From: PALSA-612 sp963765295
GTDB lineage: Bacteria > Actinomycetota > Thermoleophilia > Gaiellales > Gaiellaceae
DNA: 64,000 bases
Direction: 5' to 3'
NCBI GenBank assembly: GCA_963765295.1
Contig: CAVXVO010000006.1
Location: 186,001-250,000, forward strand
A program made the position numbers and the translations under genes. How positions within the stretch are numbered: the stretch's first letter is position 1; each line of letters begins with the position of its first letter. Of the stretch, positions 24,154 through 31,553 are shown piece by piece. The notes below the pieces were generated by a model that was not told the DNA's origin, did no database searches, and saw nothing but the letters and a program-made list of their open reading frames with translations.

Positions 24154-24945
24154 TTACCGGGACTTGAAGGAGGACGGCAGCGGCGGCAGCTCGGTCGCCC
24201 CGGACGCTGCGAGCTTCCTCCGGCGGCGGCGCGACCGGACGAAGATCACGATCCCGAGCGCCAGCGGCACGACGAAGACCAGAGACAGGATGCCGACGAT
24301 CGGCAGCAGCCACGAGCTACCGAGACGCGTCTTTGTCGGCGACCCGGTCGACCCCGCACCGGGTGCTCCGAAGTCGGCCGGGCCGACCTCGTGCTGCGAG
24401 CCGCGGACCGGATTGTTGATCGCGATCGTGTAGATCCGGTTGATCAGCCACTGCGAGTGCTGCTTGACCGCCGTGACGGAGAACGTGTAGTCACCGAGCT
24501 TCTTTCCCGGCAACGGATGCACGAGCAGGCTGAGCACGACCAGCTTGCGCTCGACGTCCTTGGTCGGCCACCCCGTGAACGTCCTCTCGCGCACGGGGTA
24601 GTACGGCACCGGCGAGTTGCCCTTCTTCCACTCCGCGAGCGACGACGACGCCTTCAGCTCGGGGCCCGCGTACGTCCATGCCCGCTGGGCGTCCTTGCGC
24701 CCGACCGCCGCCGGGATGAACTTGGCGAGCACCGCGTCGATCTCACGCCGGTCGCGGGCATGCAACGTCAGGTTGGTCTGCGGCACGGTCTGCGCCGGTC
24801 CTTCTGCCCCCGTCGGATTGGGGTTCTCCTTCTTCGGGCTCGGGATCGCGAGGATCACGCCGACGACGACTCCAGCCGCCACGACGAGACCGCCGAGCCA
24901 GGCGAGTCGGCGACGCATGCGCGGAGACTCGAACCACCCGGGCAC
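24154..24945 (-). CDS. bitopic membrane protein of unknown function
   Basis: A 263-residue protein with an N-terminal transmembrane helix (about 13-34), an extracytoplasmic domain of some 170 residues, and a second helix near the C-terminus (about 220-246) followed by a very basic tail (RSRRRRRK). The middle domain has a nuclear-transport-factor-2-like feel (YAGPELKASSSLAEWKKG ... VVLSLLVHPLPGKKLGDYTFSV), a fold often used in small envelope or conjugation proteins, but I cannot name a family. GTG 24945 is six bases after a TATTTT -10 box. Confidence 0.65.
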   Translation of the reverse strand: MPGWFESPRMRRRLAWLGGLVVAAGVVVGVILAIPSPKKENPNPTGAEGPAQTVPQTNLTLHARDRREIDAVLAKFIPAAVGRKDAQRAWTYAGPELKASSSLAEWKKGNSPVPYYPVRERTFTGWPTKDVERKLVVLSLLVHPLPGKKLGDYTFSVTAVKQHSQWLINRIYTIAINNPVRGSQHEVGPADFGAPGAGSTGSPTKTRLGSSWLLPIVGILSLVFVVPLALGIVIFVRSRRRRRKLAASGATELPPLPSSFKSR

Positions 24946-24951
24946 GCCCCG

Positions 24952-24957
24952 AAAATA
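24952..24957 (-). promoter_or_regulatory. -10 box TATTTT for the membrane protein gene
   Basis: TATTTT on the minus strand followed by six bases and GTG 24945; a leaderless start divergent from the CGNR regulator. Confidence 0.4.
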
Positions 24958-24963
24958 GCACAG

Positions 24964-24988
24964 CAGAAGCAAAGGCTGTACGCTTCTG
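24964..24988 (+). promoter_or_regulatory. operator-like dyad overlapping the CGNR gene promoter
   Basis: CAGAAGC (24964-24970) and GCTTCTG (24982-24988) form a perfect seven-base inverted repeat. The right arm overlaps the -10 box TACGCT (24979-24984), which is seven bases before ATG 24992. This is the geometry expected of an autoregulatory site for the CGNR protein, and it also lies just upstream of the divergent membrane-protein promoter. Confidence 0.5.
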
Positions 24989-24991
24989 TCG

Positions 24992-25561
24992 ATGTTGCCC
25001 GACCCCGGTGGTCGCGCCCAGGCGCCCGAGCCGTTGCGCGCCGTCCAGCTCTTCGTCAACACGCTCGACAGCGAGAACGTGGTCGAGGAGCTGACGGGCA
25101 TCGACGAGCTCCGTGAGGCGCTCGTCCGGGCCGGCGTCCTCGATTCTCGGGAACAGCTCGACCCCGGGGATCTCGAGCCGGCGCTCGCGGTACGGGAAGC
25201 GCTCCGGGTGCTCCTCCTCGCCAACAACGGCGTGCCGGCCGACGCGTCGGCACTCGCGCCGCTCGGGCAGGCGGCGGCTGCGGCACGTTTCACGCTGGTG
25301 ATCGCGGAAGGCTCCCCGACACAGCTCGTGCCGACGGCGACCGGGATCGACGGGGCGCTCGGGCGCCTGCTCGCGATCGTCCACGAGGCGTCGCTCGACG
25401 GCAACCTCCAGCGCCTGAAGGCGTGCTACCGCGACGTCTGCCTGTGGGTGTTCTACGACCGCTCGCGGAACGGCTCGAGCAAGTGGTGCGCGACCTCGGT
25501 TTGCGGCAACCGGACGAACACGAAGGCCTACAGAAATCGCCGCGCCGCCCGGTCGGGATAG
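24992..25561 (+). CDS. CGNR zinc-finger (ABATE) transcription factor
   Basis: A 189-residue regulator. The N-terminal ABATE domain (residues about 14-135) is the presumed stress/ligand-sensing part; the C-terminus is the CGNR zinc finger with Cys145, Cys150, Cys166 and Cys171, the last within the signature CGNR (171-174), flanked by the usual KACYRDVCLWVFYDRSRNGS and WCATSVCGNRTN segments. DNA binding is expected. It is leaderless (TACGCT seven bases upstream) with a palindrome over its promoter, suggesting autoregulation. It converges on the exchanger gene with a six-base gap. Confidence 0.92.
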   Translation: MLPDPGGRAQAPEPLRAVQLFVNTLDSENVVEELTGIDELREALVRAGVLDSREQLDPGDLEPALAVREALRVLLLANNGVPADASALAPLGQAAAAARFTLVIAEGSPTQLVPTATGIDGALGRLLAIVHEASLDGNLQRLKACYRDVCLWVFYDRSRNGSSKWCATSVCGNRTNTKAYRNRRAARSG

Positions 25562-25567
25562 GCGCGA

Positions 25568-26629
25568 CTAGGTGTGCGGCAGGACGAGCAGGCCGGCGAC
25601 CCCGAGGGCGAAGACCACGAGCGCGAAGATCGAGTCCGGCCCGAGGCGGGCCACGCAGCGATACGGCCTGCCCACGATGCCGATGGCGTAGATCGCCGTC
25701 AGCCCGACTCCGAGCGAGGCGAGCCAGCTGTTCAGGCGGCCCGCGGTCGGCAGCACCGGCGAGCCGGCGACCAGGTCGGCGACGAGGAACAGGCACACCT
25801 GGAACGCGTTGCCGCCGAAGATGTCGCCGATCGCGAGCGCGTTGTCACCGAGCCGCACCGCGGCGATCCCGGAGCTGATCTCCGGCAGCGCCGTCGCCGT
25901 CGCCAGCACCGTCGCACCGAAGATGACGCCGTTGATCCCGGCCCGCGTCGCGAGCGCGTTGCCGCTCGTCTCCAGCCCGACGCCGGCCACCAGCGTGACC
26001 AGGGACGCAAGCCCGAAGATCCCTGCCACCTGCCGCGTCGAGCGCTGTGCGTACGGGTGCGGGCGTTCGGTGTGAGGGTCGCGCCGATGCCTCCGGCCGG
26101 GATGGCTGCCCGGCATCGACACTGTCCACCGCGGGTCCTTGCGTACCCGGTTGATCACATAGACGCCGACTGTCCACACGACGACGATGGCGACGGACGC
26201 CGGGCTGACGACGCCCCCGATCGCCGTCGTCGTCGGTAGCAGCGAACCCATCAGCACGCCCGAGACGACGAGCACGACCAGCATCCCCTCGAGCACGGGT
26301 GTCAGCGCGCCGACGAGGAAGGTCAGCGGCCGCTCGGACCCGGCCACGAAGTCGCAGAGCACGAGCACCATCGTCTGGATGGCGATGCCGCCGATCAGAT
26401 TGCCCGCGGCGAGATCCAGGTTCCCCTGAGACGCGGCCGAGACCGTGATCGCGACCTCGGGCAGACTCCCGGCGACCGCGAGCAGCAGGATGCCGCCGAG
26501 CTCCTCGCCGAGCCCGAGCCTGACGTCGAGCGAGTCCGTCGTCCTCGAGAGCACGACACCTGCGAGCCAGGTTGCGACCGATGCCGCGCCGAAGAGCAGG
26601 AACAACCACGGCGTCGCGAGCCCGGACAC
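25568..26629 (-). CDS. sodium/calcium exchanger-like membrane protein
   Basis: A 353-residue membrane protein with two related halves of about five helices each. Each half carries an alpha-repeat-like motif of the cation/Ca2+ exchanger superfamily: AGSLPEVAITVSAASQGNLDLAAGNLIGG in the first, and ATALPEISSGIAAVRLGDNALAIGDIFGGNAF in the second, with the acidic residue (P-E-x-x) and G-N/D-G positions that bind cations. A hydrophilic loop rich in His and Arg separates the halves. Direction and ion are inferred from family only. Confidence 0.85.
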   Translation of the reverse strand: MSGLATPWLFLLFGAASVATWLAGVVLSRTTDSLDVRLGLGEELGGILLLAVAGSLPEVAITVSAASQGNLDLAAGNLIGGIAIQTMVLVLCDFVAGSERPLTFLVGALTPVLEGMLVVLVVSGVLMGSLLPTTTAIGGVVSPASVAIVVVWTVGVYVINRVRKDPRWTVSMPGSHPGRRHRRDPHTERPHPYAQRSTRQVAGIFGLASLVTLVAGVGLETSGNALATRAGINGVIFGATVLATATALPEISSGIAAVRLGDNALAIGDIFGGNAFQVCLFLVADLVAGSPVLPTAGRLNSWLASLGVGLTAIYAIGIVGRPYRCVARLGPDSIFALVVFALGVAGLLVLPHT

Positions 26630-26699
26630 GGCTCAGACAGAGTTCCGCCGCGCCCGGACGGCACGCCCGATCACGGGAGAGACCGCGGTCTTCCCCGCG

Positions 26700-27680
26700 T
26701 CAGAACCAGCCCTTGCGCTTGAAGTAGGTGAGCATCACCGCCATGGCAAGCACCTCGATGCCGACTCCGAAGACGAGGAAGCTCTCCCAGCTTCCGATGG
26801 TGCGCACCATCCAGCCGAAGTTCTGACCGAAGAAGCCGGTCAGCCAGGCGAGCGGGAGGAAGATCGTCGCGATCACCGTCAGCTGCTTCATGACGGCGTT
26901 GAGCCGGTTCGACACCGTGGAGAGGTACACGTCCATGGCGCCCGTGAGCAGGTCGCGATAGCTGTCGATCAGGTCGCTGATCCGGATCAGGTGGTCGTAG
27001 ACGTCGCGGAAGTACCGCTCGTCCTCGGCCACGAAGCCGGGCAGGTCGCCGATGCCCGTGGACAGCCGGGCGAACGTGTCGCGCTGCGGCGACACGGCCT
27101 TGCGGATGCCGACGAGCAGGCGCTTCATCTTGAAGATCTCCTGGAGCTGCTCGTCGTCGGCCCGCACGAAGATCGCGTTCTCGAGCTCGTCGATGCGGTC
27201 GTCGAAATCGGTCAGAATCGGAAAGAAGCTGTCGACGAGCCCGTCGATCAGCCGGTAGAGGAGGAGCGACGGCCGCTCGATCGCCGCCTGCCGCTTCTCG
27301 TAGCGTTCGCGGATCTCTGCGAATGCCGGGCAGTCGTCGCGGTGGACCGTGACGAGGCATCGCTCCGAGTAGAAGCAGTGCACCTCGACGAGCCGGTCGT
27401 CGTCAGGAGCCGCGCCGTACACCACGATGAACACGAAGTCGTCGTAGTCGTCCAGCTTCGCGCGCTGCCCGAAGTTCTCCGAGTCCTCGACGGCGAGCGC
27501 ATGGAAGCCGAAGACGTCCGTCAGGATCTCGAAGTCGACCTCGTCCGGCCGGTCGAGGTCGAGCCAGAAGAACTCGCCCTGGCCGAGGAGTTTCTCGACC
27601 GTCTCGCGGCTGAAGTGGACCTCGCTCGACCCGTGGTGACGGACGACGCGACAGGTCACGGGCCGGGGCGTCCCCTCCAC
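26700..27680 (-). CDS. corA: CorA-family divalent cation channel with GQN instead of GMN
   Basis: A 326-residue CorA-type protein: a large acidic cytosolic domain with long helices and two C-terminal transmembrane helices. The pore-loop signature after helix 1 reads GFFGQNFGWM, so the canonical Gly-Met-Asn is Gly-Gln-Asn. The membrane exit ends with the basic KRKGWF. I place the start at GTG 27680, seven bases after a TACGAT -10 box; a frame open to 27797 would take in part of the nested inverted-repeat element upstream and is probably not translated. Mg2+ or Co2+ transport is expected; GxN variants may differ in selectivity. Confidence 0.88.
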   Translation of the reverse strand: MEGTPRPVTCRVVRHHGSSEVHFSRETVEKLLGQGEFFWLDLDRPDEVDFEILTDVFGFHALAVEDSENFGQRAKLDDYDDFVFIVVYGAAPDDDRLVEVHCFYSERCLVTVHRDDCPAFAEIRERYEKRQAAIERPSLLLYRLIDGLVDSFFPILTDFDDRIDELENAIFVRADDEQLQEIFKMKRLLVGIRKAVSPQRDTFARLSTGIGDLPGFVAEDERYFRDVYDHLIRISDLIDSYRDLLTGAMDVYLSTVSNRLNAVMKQLTVIATIFLPLAWLTGFFGQNFGWMVRTIGSWESFLVFGVGIEVLAMAVMLTYFKRKGWF

Positions 27681-27687
27681 GTGCCCG

Positions 27688-27693
27688 ATCGTA
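27688..27693 (-). promoter_or_regulatory. -10 box TACGAT for corA
   Basis: TACGAT on the minus strand followed by seven bases and GTG 27680. It sits between the corA start and the nested inverted repeat, so that element would be upstream of, not within, the mRNA. Confidence 0.45.
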
Positions 27694-27719
27694 CTCCGGG
27701 CCTCAGACCGCGCTAATGG

Positions 27720-27892
27720 TTGATGCCACGAGGTCGTGCTCCTCGGGGCGTCGGCTGGCTGCTCTGGGGCGCGGCGACGTCGCAACGTGAGGCTCACGCT
27801 CTGCGGAAGCCCGGCTGCGCCGGGCTCTGCCGGGCGTGAGCGGCCCAGACACGCCAGACCGCGCAGCCGAGCGCGCGAGATCGTGGCATCAA
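27720..27892. repeat. nested inverted-repeat element, 12-bp outer arms
   Basis: TTGATGCCACGA (27720-27731) and TCGTGGCATCAA (27881-27892) are perfect 12-base inverted repeats 149 bases apart. Inside them GCTCACGC (27792-27799) pairs with GCGTGAGC (27834-27841), and inside those AGCCCGGC-TGC-GCCGGGCT (27808-27826) forms a perfect eight-pair hairpin. The element lies between the divergent corA and 27913 genes. It could be a MITE-like mobile repeat with terminal inverted repeats, or a structured RNA. I see no target-site duplication. Confidence 0.6.
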
Positions 27893-27912
27893 TCGTCTAG
27901 TCTCGCGGAGCG

Positions 27913-28218
27913 ATGTTCGGACGAGCCGGACGGCGGACGTGCACATACGTCGGCTTCCTCGAAGCGGCGTGCGAGCTGAGCCTGACGTCGGCAGCTCTGC
28001 GAACCGGCCTGTCGAGGCGGCGGCGGATCGCGCTCATCGTCGCCCTCCTCCGGCTCGGCGAACTCGACCGCGCCCTTGCCTGCGCGCTTACGAACCCCGA
28101 ACGGCGGCGGCTCGAGGAGGCCGCAGCGGGACTCGACGTGGCGCGCGCATCGATCGTCGACGCCGGCCGCGAAGCTGCGGTCGACGTAGCCCGCCGCCGC
28201 TCGATCGCGCCGGTCTAG
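27913..28218 (+). CDS. hypothetical protein, helical and basic
   Basis: A 101-residue frame after a TAGTCT -10-like box (27898-27903) nine bases upstream of ATG 27913. The product is alpha-helical in character, with ALRTGLSRRRRIALIVALLRLGELDRALACAL in the middle. No family is recognised. The opposite strand is also open but reads as low-complexity Arg/Ser/Pro, which is typical of an antisense frame, so this strand is preferred. It converges on the diguanylate cyclase gene. Confidence 0.45.
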   Translation: MFGRAGRRTCTYVGFLEAACELSLTSAALRTGLSRRRRIALIVALLRLGELDRALACALTNPERRRLEEAAAGLDVARASIVDAGREAAVDVARRRSIAPV

Positions 28219-28234
28219 CAACTGCGGGGGCGGA

Positions 28235-29164
28235 TCAGGACGCGCGTCGGGTGCGTCTCGCGCGCTTGACCGCGTACATCTCGCGGTCGGCGGCAGCGAG
28301 GACGTCGGCGGCGGAGCGGTCGCCCGGCTCGATGGTCGCGACGCCGACGCTCGCGCCTCCGGCCAGGCCCGGCGGCCACACGGCCGACACCGCGGCCGAG
28401 ACCTTCTCGGCGACGCGGCCCGCCTGCACCGCCGTCGTCCCCGGGAGCAGGACGGCGAACTCGTCCCCGCCGATCCGCGCCACCGTGTCCGTGAAGCGGA
28501 CGCTCCCCTCGAGCTCACGCGCGATCGCCCGCAGGAGCTCGTCCCCGGCGGCGTGGCCGCGAAGGTCGTTGACGGCCTTGAAGCCGTCGAGGTCGACGTA
28601 CAGGAGCGACGAGGCGCGGTCCTCGCGACGCCGTCCCTCGCCGAGGACACGGTCGAGCTCCTCGACGATCCGCTCGCGGTTCCAGAGCCCGGTGAGCCCG
28701 TCGCGGCTCGCCCACTGCTTGAGCCGGTGCTCGCGAGTCTTGCGATCGGTGATGTCCTGGGCGACGAGCATGCCGGCCACGACCTGGCCGGCACGGTCCC
28801 GCACCGGGACGACACGGTGGAGATGGTCACGGTCGCCGTGCGGCAGCTCGAACGCCGATTCGCGCCCCTCGAGTGCGGCTCGGTACGCGGGCTCGAGCAC
28901 GGTCCAGGTCTCCTCCGGGAAGAGCTCACGAACCGTCGTTCCCTCGCTACCGCGGGCCGAGAGCCCGATCGCCCGCAGGCCGCGGCCGGCCGCGAACGTG
29001 TGCCGGAGACGCCGGTCGAAGAGGAGAAGCGCGCCGTTCGGAAACGACTCGGCGGCGAGGCGCGAGTGCCGGTCGCGGCGGGACGCGCGCCTGCCGGGGC
29101 GGAGGCGGCCGATCGCGAACCCGGCGGCGAGCGCGGCCACGGCGGTGAGCACGAGGACAATCAC
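28235..29164 (-). CDS. PAS-GGDEF diguanylate cyclase
   Basis: A 309-residue c-di-GMP synthase: one N-terminal membrane helix (residues 1-18), a PAS-like sensor domain (about 35-140, ending in VAGMLVAQDITDRK), and a complete GGDEF domain (about 150-305). The active-site GGDEF is at 232-236, preceded by the inhibitory I-site RFTD (223-226), so the enzyme should be active and feedback inhibited. RDGLTGLWNR and DLDGFKAVND are the expected accessory motifs. GTG 29164 is seven bases after TACAAG. The MshEN protein in this window is a possible effector. Confidence 0.92.
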   Translation of the reverse strand: MIVLVLTAVAALAAGFAIGRLRPGRRASRRDRHSRLAAESFPNGALLLFDRRLRHTFAAGRGLRAIGLSARGSEGTTVRELFPEETWTVLEPAYRAALEGRESAFELPHGDRDHLHRVVPVRDRAGQVVAGMLVAQDITDRKTREHRLKQWASRDGLTGLWNRERIVEELDRVLGEGRRREDRASSLLYVDLDGFKAVNDLRGHAAGDELLRAIARELEGSVRFTDTVARIGGDEFAVLLPGTTAVQAGRVAEKVSAAVSAVWPPGLAGGASVGVATIEPGDRSAADVLAAADREMYAVKRARRTRRAS

Positions 29165-29233
29165 TCGACTGCTTGTAGCTGTGAGGACGGACGGGGCTCA
29201 AGTTTTTCCCGGGAATGACGATGAGAGCGTTCG

Positions 29234-29461
29234 GTGGATGGGACAGGCGAACACGAGCTGGTCGCAATCGCGGCCGAGCTCGAGCGCTACTGGGCTGACC
29301 AGTGGCGCCGCGCGAAGGAGATCTGCGATCTCCTCGAGCGGCGTCTCGCCGGGCGACCCGTCGCGCCGAGGCCCGAGCTCCGGCTCGTCAGCCCGGCCGC
29401 CGCCCCCGACGCGAGCGCAGCCGAGGCGGCACGGCCGGATCTCAAGCTCGTCGACGTCTAG
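29234..29461 (+). CDS. small hypothetical protein
   Basis: A 75-residue frame starting GTG 29234, divergent from the cyclase gene. The N-terminal half is a charged amphipathic helix (LVAIAAELERYWADQWRRAKEICDLLERRL), the C-terminal half is Ala/Pro-rich and ends DLKLVDV. No strong ribosome-binding site is visible. No family recognised. Confidence 0.45.
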   Translation: MDGTGEHELVAIAAELERYWADQWRRAKEICDLLERRLAGRPVAPRPELRLVSPAAAPDASAAEAARPDLKLVDV

Positions 29462-29529
29462 ACGAAGCCCGCCAGGAAAAGGCCGCAAAGAGCGCCCGGC
29501 CCCGTTGATGCCGTCCGGACGGGCGCGTT

Positions 29530-29772
29530 ATGGTGGACCCGTCGTCAGTGACTAGCGGATCCACAACGCAACGGGGCGGCAAGCGCCTGCTCTGGGACTG
29601 CGAGACGATCGGTCGCTCGCTCGATACCGATCGCCCGTCCGCCCGCGGCCGCCTCGATGCAGAGCTCGGCGAGGAGATCACTCAGCTCCTGCTCGCCACG
29701 CTCAGGGAAGCCGAGCCGTCGACGCCGCACGAGGAGCACCTCCGCCGCGCCGTGTACGGCGACGCCGCTTAA
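29530..29772 (+). CDS. small hypothetical protein
   Basis: An 80-residue frame from ATG 29530. The sequence has a basic stretch (TQRGGKRLLWD) and a C-terminal helix with many acidic residues (RLDAELGEEITQLLLATLREAE). No family recognised, but composition is protein-like on this strand and poor on the other. Confidence 0.45.
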   Translation: MVDPSSVTSGSTTQRGGKRLLWDCETIGRSLDTDRPSARGRLDAELGEEITQLLLATLREAEPSTPHEEHLRRAVYGDAA

Positions 29773-29920
29773 CTGCGGCCGACTCTTCGCGATCTCATCC
29801 CGGCGGCTTACTCCTGCACCGTCTCCGCCGGTCTCTTCGTCTCGTTGGGGGACCGGGCAAGGCGGAGAACGGCGCTCCGGCGGCCTGGCGACAGGTCGCC
29901 GGGCGCTGCCAAGCCAGCGG
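29773..29920. other. intergenic stretch without a gene
   Basis: A 148-base gap between the small hypothetical gene and the convergent CoA-transferase gene. It holds short GC-rich inverted repeats around CGGCGGCCTGGCGACAGGTC but no clear terminator or coding frame. Confidence 0.4.
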
Positions 29921-30691
29921 CTATTCCCCGGACGCCTTGTCGGCCGCCGAGCGGAGCGCCCGCAGCCCCATCAGCTCGTCCTCGGTCGGCGGCTCCGCCG
30001 TCACGACCTCGTCGGCGACGCGGAGCTCCCAGCCGGTGGCGGAGCGAACAGTGTCGACGTCGACCCCGGGATGCAGCACCGTCAGCGTCAGCTCGCTCGT
30101 CTCGGGATCGGGTTCGAGGACGCCGAGGTCGGTGACGACCGCGGTCACGCCGGCGCCCGAGAAGCCGAGGCTCTCTCGCGAGCCGGCGCCGTCCCCGAAG
30201 CCGACCGTCGTCCGGAAGTCGAGCTTCTCGACGAACGTGCGCGAGGTCTGGCGAAGCATGACGAACGTCTCCTTGCAGAACGCGCTGATCTCCGGCGCCC
30301 CGCCCGCCCCGGGCAGGCGCACGTCGGGGGCGTCGTAGTCGCCGATCACGGTGCTGTTCAGGTTTCCGAAGCGGTCGATCTGCGCTGCGCCCAGAAAGCC
30401 GACGTCGATCCGGTTGCCCTGGAGCCAGTACGCGAAGATCTCCGGCACGGAGACGACCGCGTCCGCCGTGTCGGCCAGTTCTCCGTCGCCGATCGACAGC
30501 GGGAGCGTGGTCGGCTTGGCGCCGATCGTGCCGCTCTCGTAGATCAGCACGCAGCCGGGCGCGTGCGTCGTGCGCGCGAGATTGGCGGCGCGGCTCGGCA
30601 GGCCGATCCCGACGAAGCAGACGGTGCCGTCCCGGAGCCGGCGCGCCGCCGACACGACCATCATCTCGTCCGCGGTGTGCGCAGGGGTCAC
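29921..30691 (-). CDS. CoA-transferase beta subunit, orphan
   Basis: A 256-residue class I CoA-transferase B subunit of the glutaconate/3-oxoacid group. The catalytic glutamate lies in LIYESGTIG (Glu52), and the GIGLPSRAANLA loop and DVGFLGAAQIDRFGNLNSTVIGD segment are family features. The gene for the A subunit is not adjacent: the upstream neighbour is a HAD phosphatase and the downstream one is hypothetical. The A subunit must be elsewhere, or this protein has another role. A link to the aromatic catabolism genes 10 kb away (dicarboxylic acid activation) is possible. Confidence 0.85.
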   Translation of the reverse strand: MTPAHTADEMMVVSAARRLRDGTVCFVGIGLPSRAANLARTTHAPGCVLIYESGTIGAKPTTLPLSIGDGELADTADAVVSVPEIFAYWLQGNRIDVGFLGAAQIDRFGNLNSTVIGDYDAPDVRLPGAGGAPEISAFCKETFVMLRQTSRTFVEKLDFRTTVGFGDGAGSRESLGFSGAGVTAVVTDLGVLEPDPETSELTLTVLHPGVDVDTVRSATGWELRVADEVVTAEPPTEDELMGLRALRSAADKASGE

Positions 30692-30734
30692 GCGCGCAAT
30701 CCTATGTCCTCGGCCTCAGCGATCGTGCGCGACG

Positions 30735-31553
30735 TCACAACCAGTCGAGCAGCTCCGCCACACCGTCGACGATCGCGTCCGGCCGGCGGCTCTCGGGCAC
30801 GCGATCGAGGCCGGCGGCACCGCTGATCCCGCTGCGAACGAGGACCGTGCGCGAGCCGCCGAGCCGGCCGAGGGCGATGTCCATGCCCAGGTCGTCCCCG
30901 ATCACGGCCAGCTCCCCCGACGGCACGCCGAGCCGCTCCGTGATCGCTTGCACGGCGGCCCGCGACGGCTTGCCGACGATCACCGGCCGTGCGCCGGTGG
31001 CCTTCGAGATCGCGGCCGCGGTCATGGCGCCGCGGCTGAAGATCGGCCCGTTCGCCCCGGCGTAGGCCGGCTGGTAGCTCGCCGTCAGGAGCCGCGCGCC
31101 GCCGAGCACGGCTCGCGCGGCGCGCTCGAGGCGGGGAAAGTCGACCGTGTCCGCGTGCGCGACGAAGACGGCCGCAGGGTCGCCCTCGCCGTCGAGGATC
31201 GTGACGCCGGCTCCGGCGAGGTACTCCCGCGCCGCGTCGTCGGCGAACAGCAGCAGAGGGCCGCCGGGACAGCGCGCCCTCAGGTAGAGCTGGACGCTGT
31301 CGAGCGGCGTGAGGACGTCGTCGTCCTCGACGGGCAGGCCGACCTCGCGCAGCCCGGCCGCAAACGTCGCGGGCGATGCGTGACTGCCGTTCGTGAACAG
31401 GACGAAGCGCCGACCCGAGGCGAGGATCCGCTCCAACACGTCGCAGGCCCCCGGCTGGACGTGAACGACGGCGCCCGCCCGGTGGACGAGCGTCCCGTCG
31501 ATGTCGAGCACGAAGGCCCGGACCCGGTCGAAGCGCACGTTCTCAAGGCGCAC
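30735..31553 (-). CDS. HAD-IIA phosphatase, NagD-like
   Basis: A 272-residue haloacid-dehalogenase-type phosphatase with a C2a cap. The four motifs are present: nucleophile D17-I-D19-G-T-L, TNGS (54-57), the Lys in VIVGKPS and GDDLGMDIALG. Family members dephosphorylate sugar phosphates, nucleotides or glycerol phosphate. The GTG start overlaps the end of the carboxyltransferase gene by 11 bases, so it is the last gene of the PEP-synthase-like/biotin operon and may act on a phosphorylated metabolite of that pathway. Confidence 0.85.
   Translation of the reverse strand: MRLENVRFDRVRAFVLDIDGTLVHRAGAVVHVQPGACDVLERILASGRRFVLFTNGSHASPATFAAGLREVGLPVEDDDVLTPLDSVQLYLRARCPGGPLLLFADDAAREYLAGAGVTILDGEGDPAAVFVAHADTVDFPRLERAARAVLGGARLLTASYQPAYAGANGPIFSRGAMTAAAISKATGARPVIVGKPSRAAVQAITERLGVPSGELAVIGDDLGMDIALGRLGGSRTVLVRSGISGAAGLDRVPESRRPDAIVDGVAELLDWL

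Noticed and set aside
27681..27797. N-terminal extension of CorA and an M-box-type Mg2+ riboswitch upstream
   Set aside because: The extension is Arg-rich and contains an inverted-repeat arm; a -10 box sits seven bases before GTG 27680, leaving no leader for a riboswitch, and no M-box core is seen.
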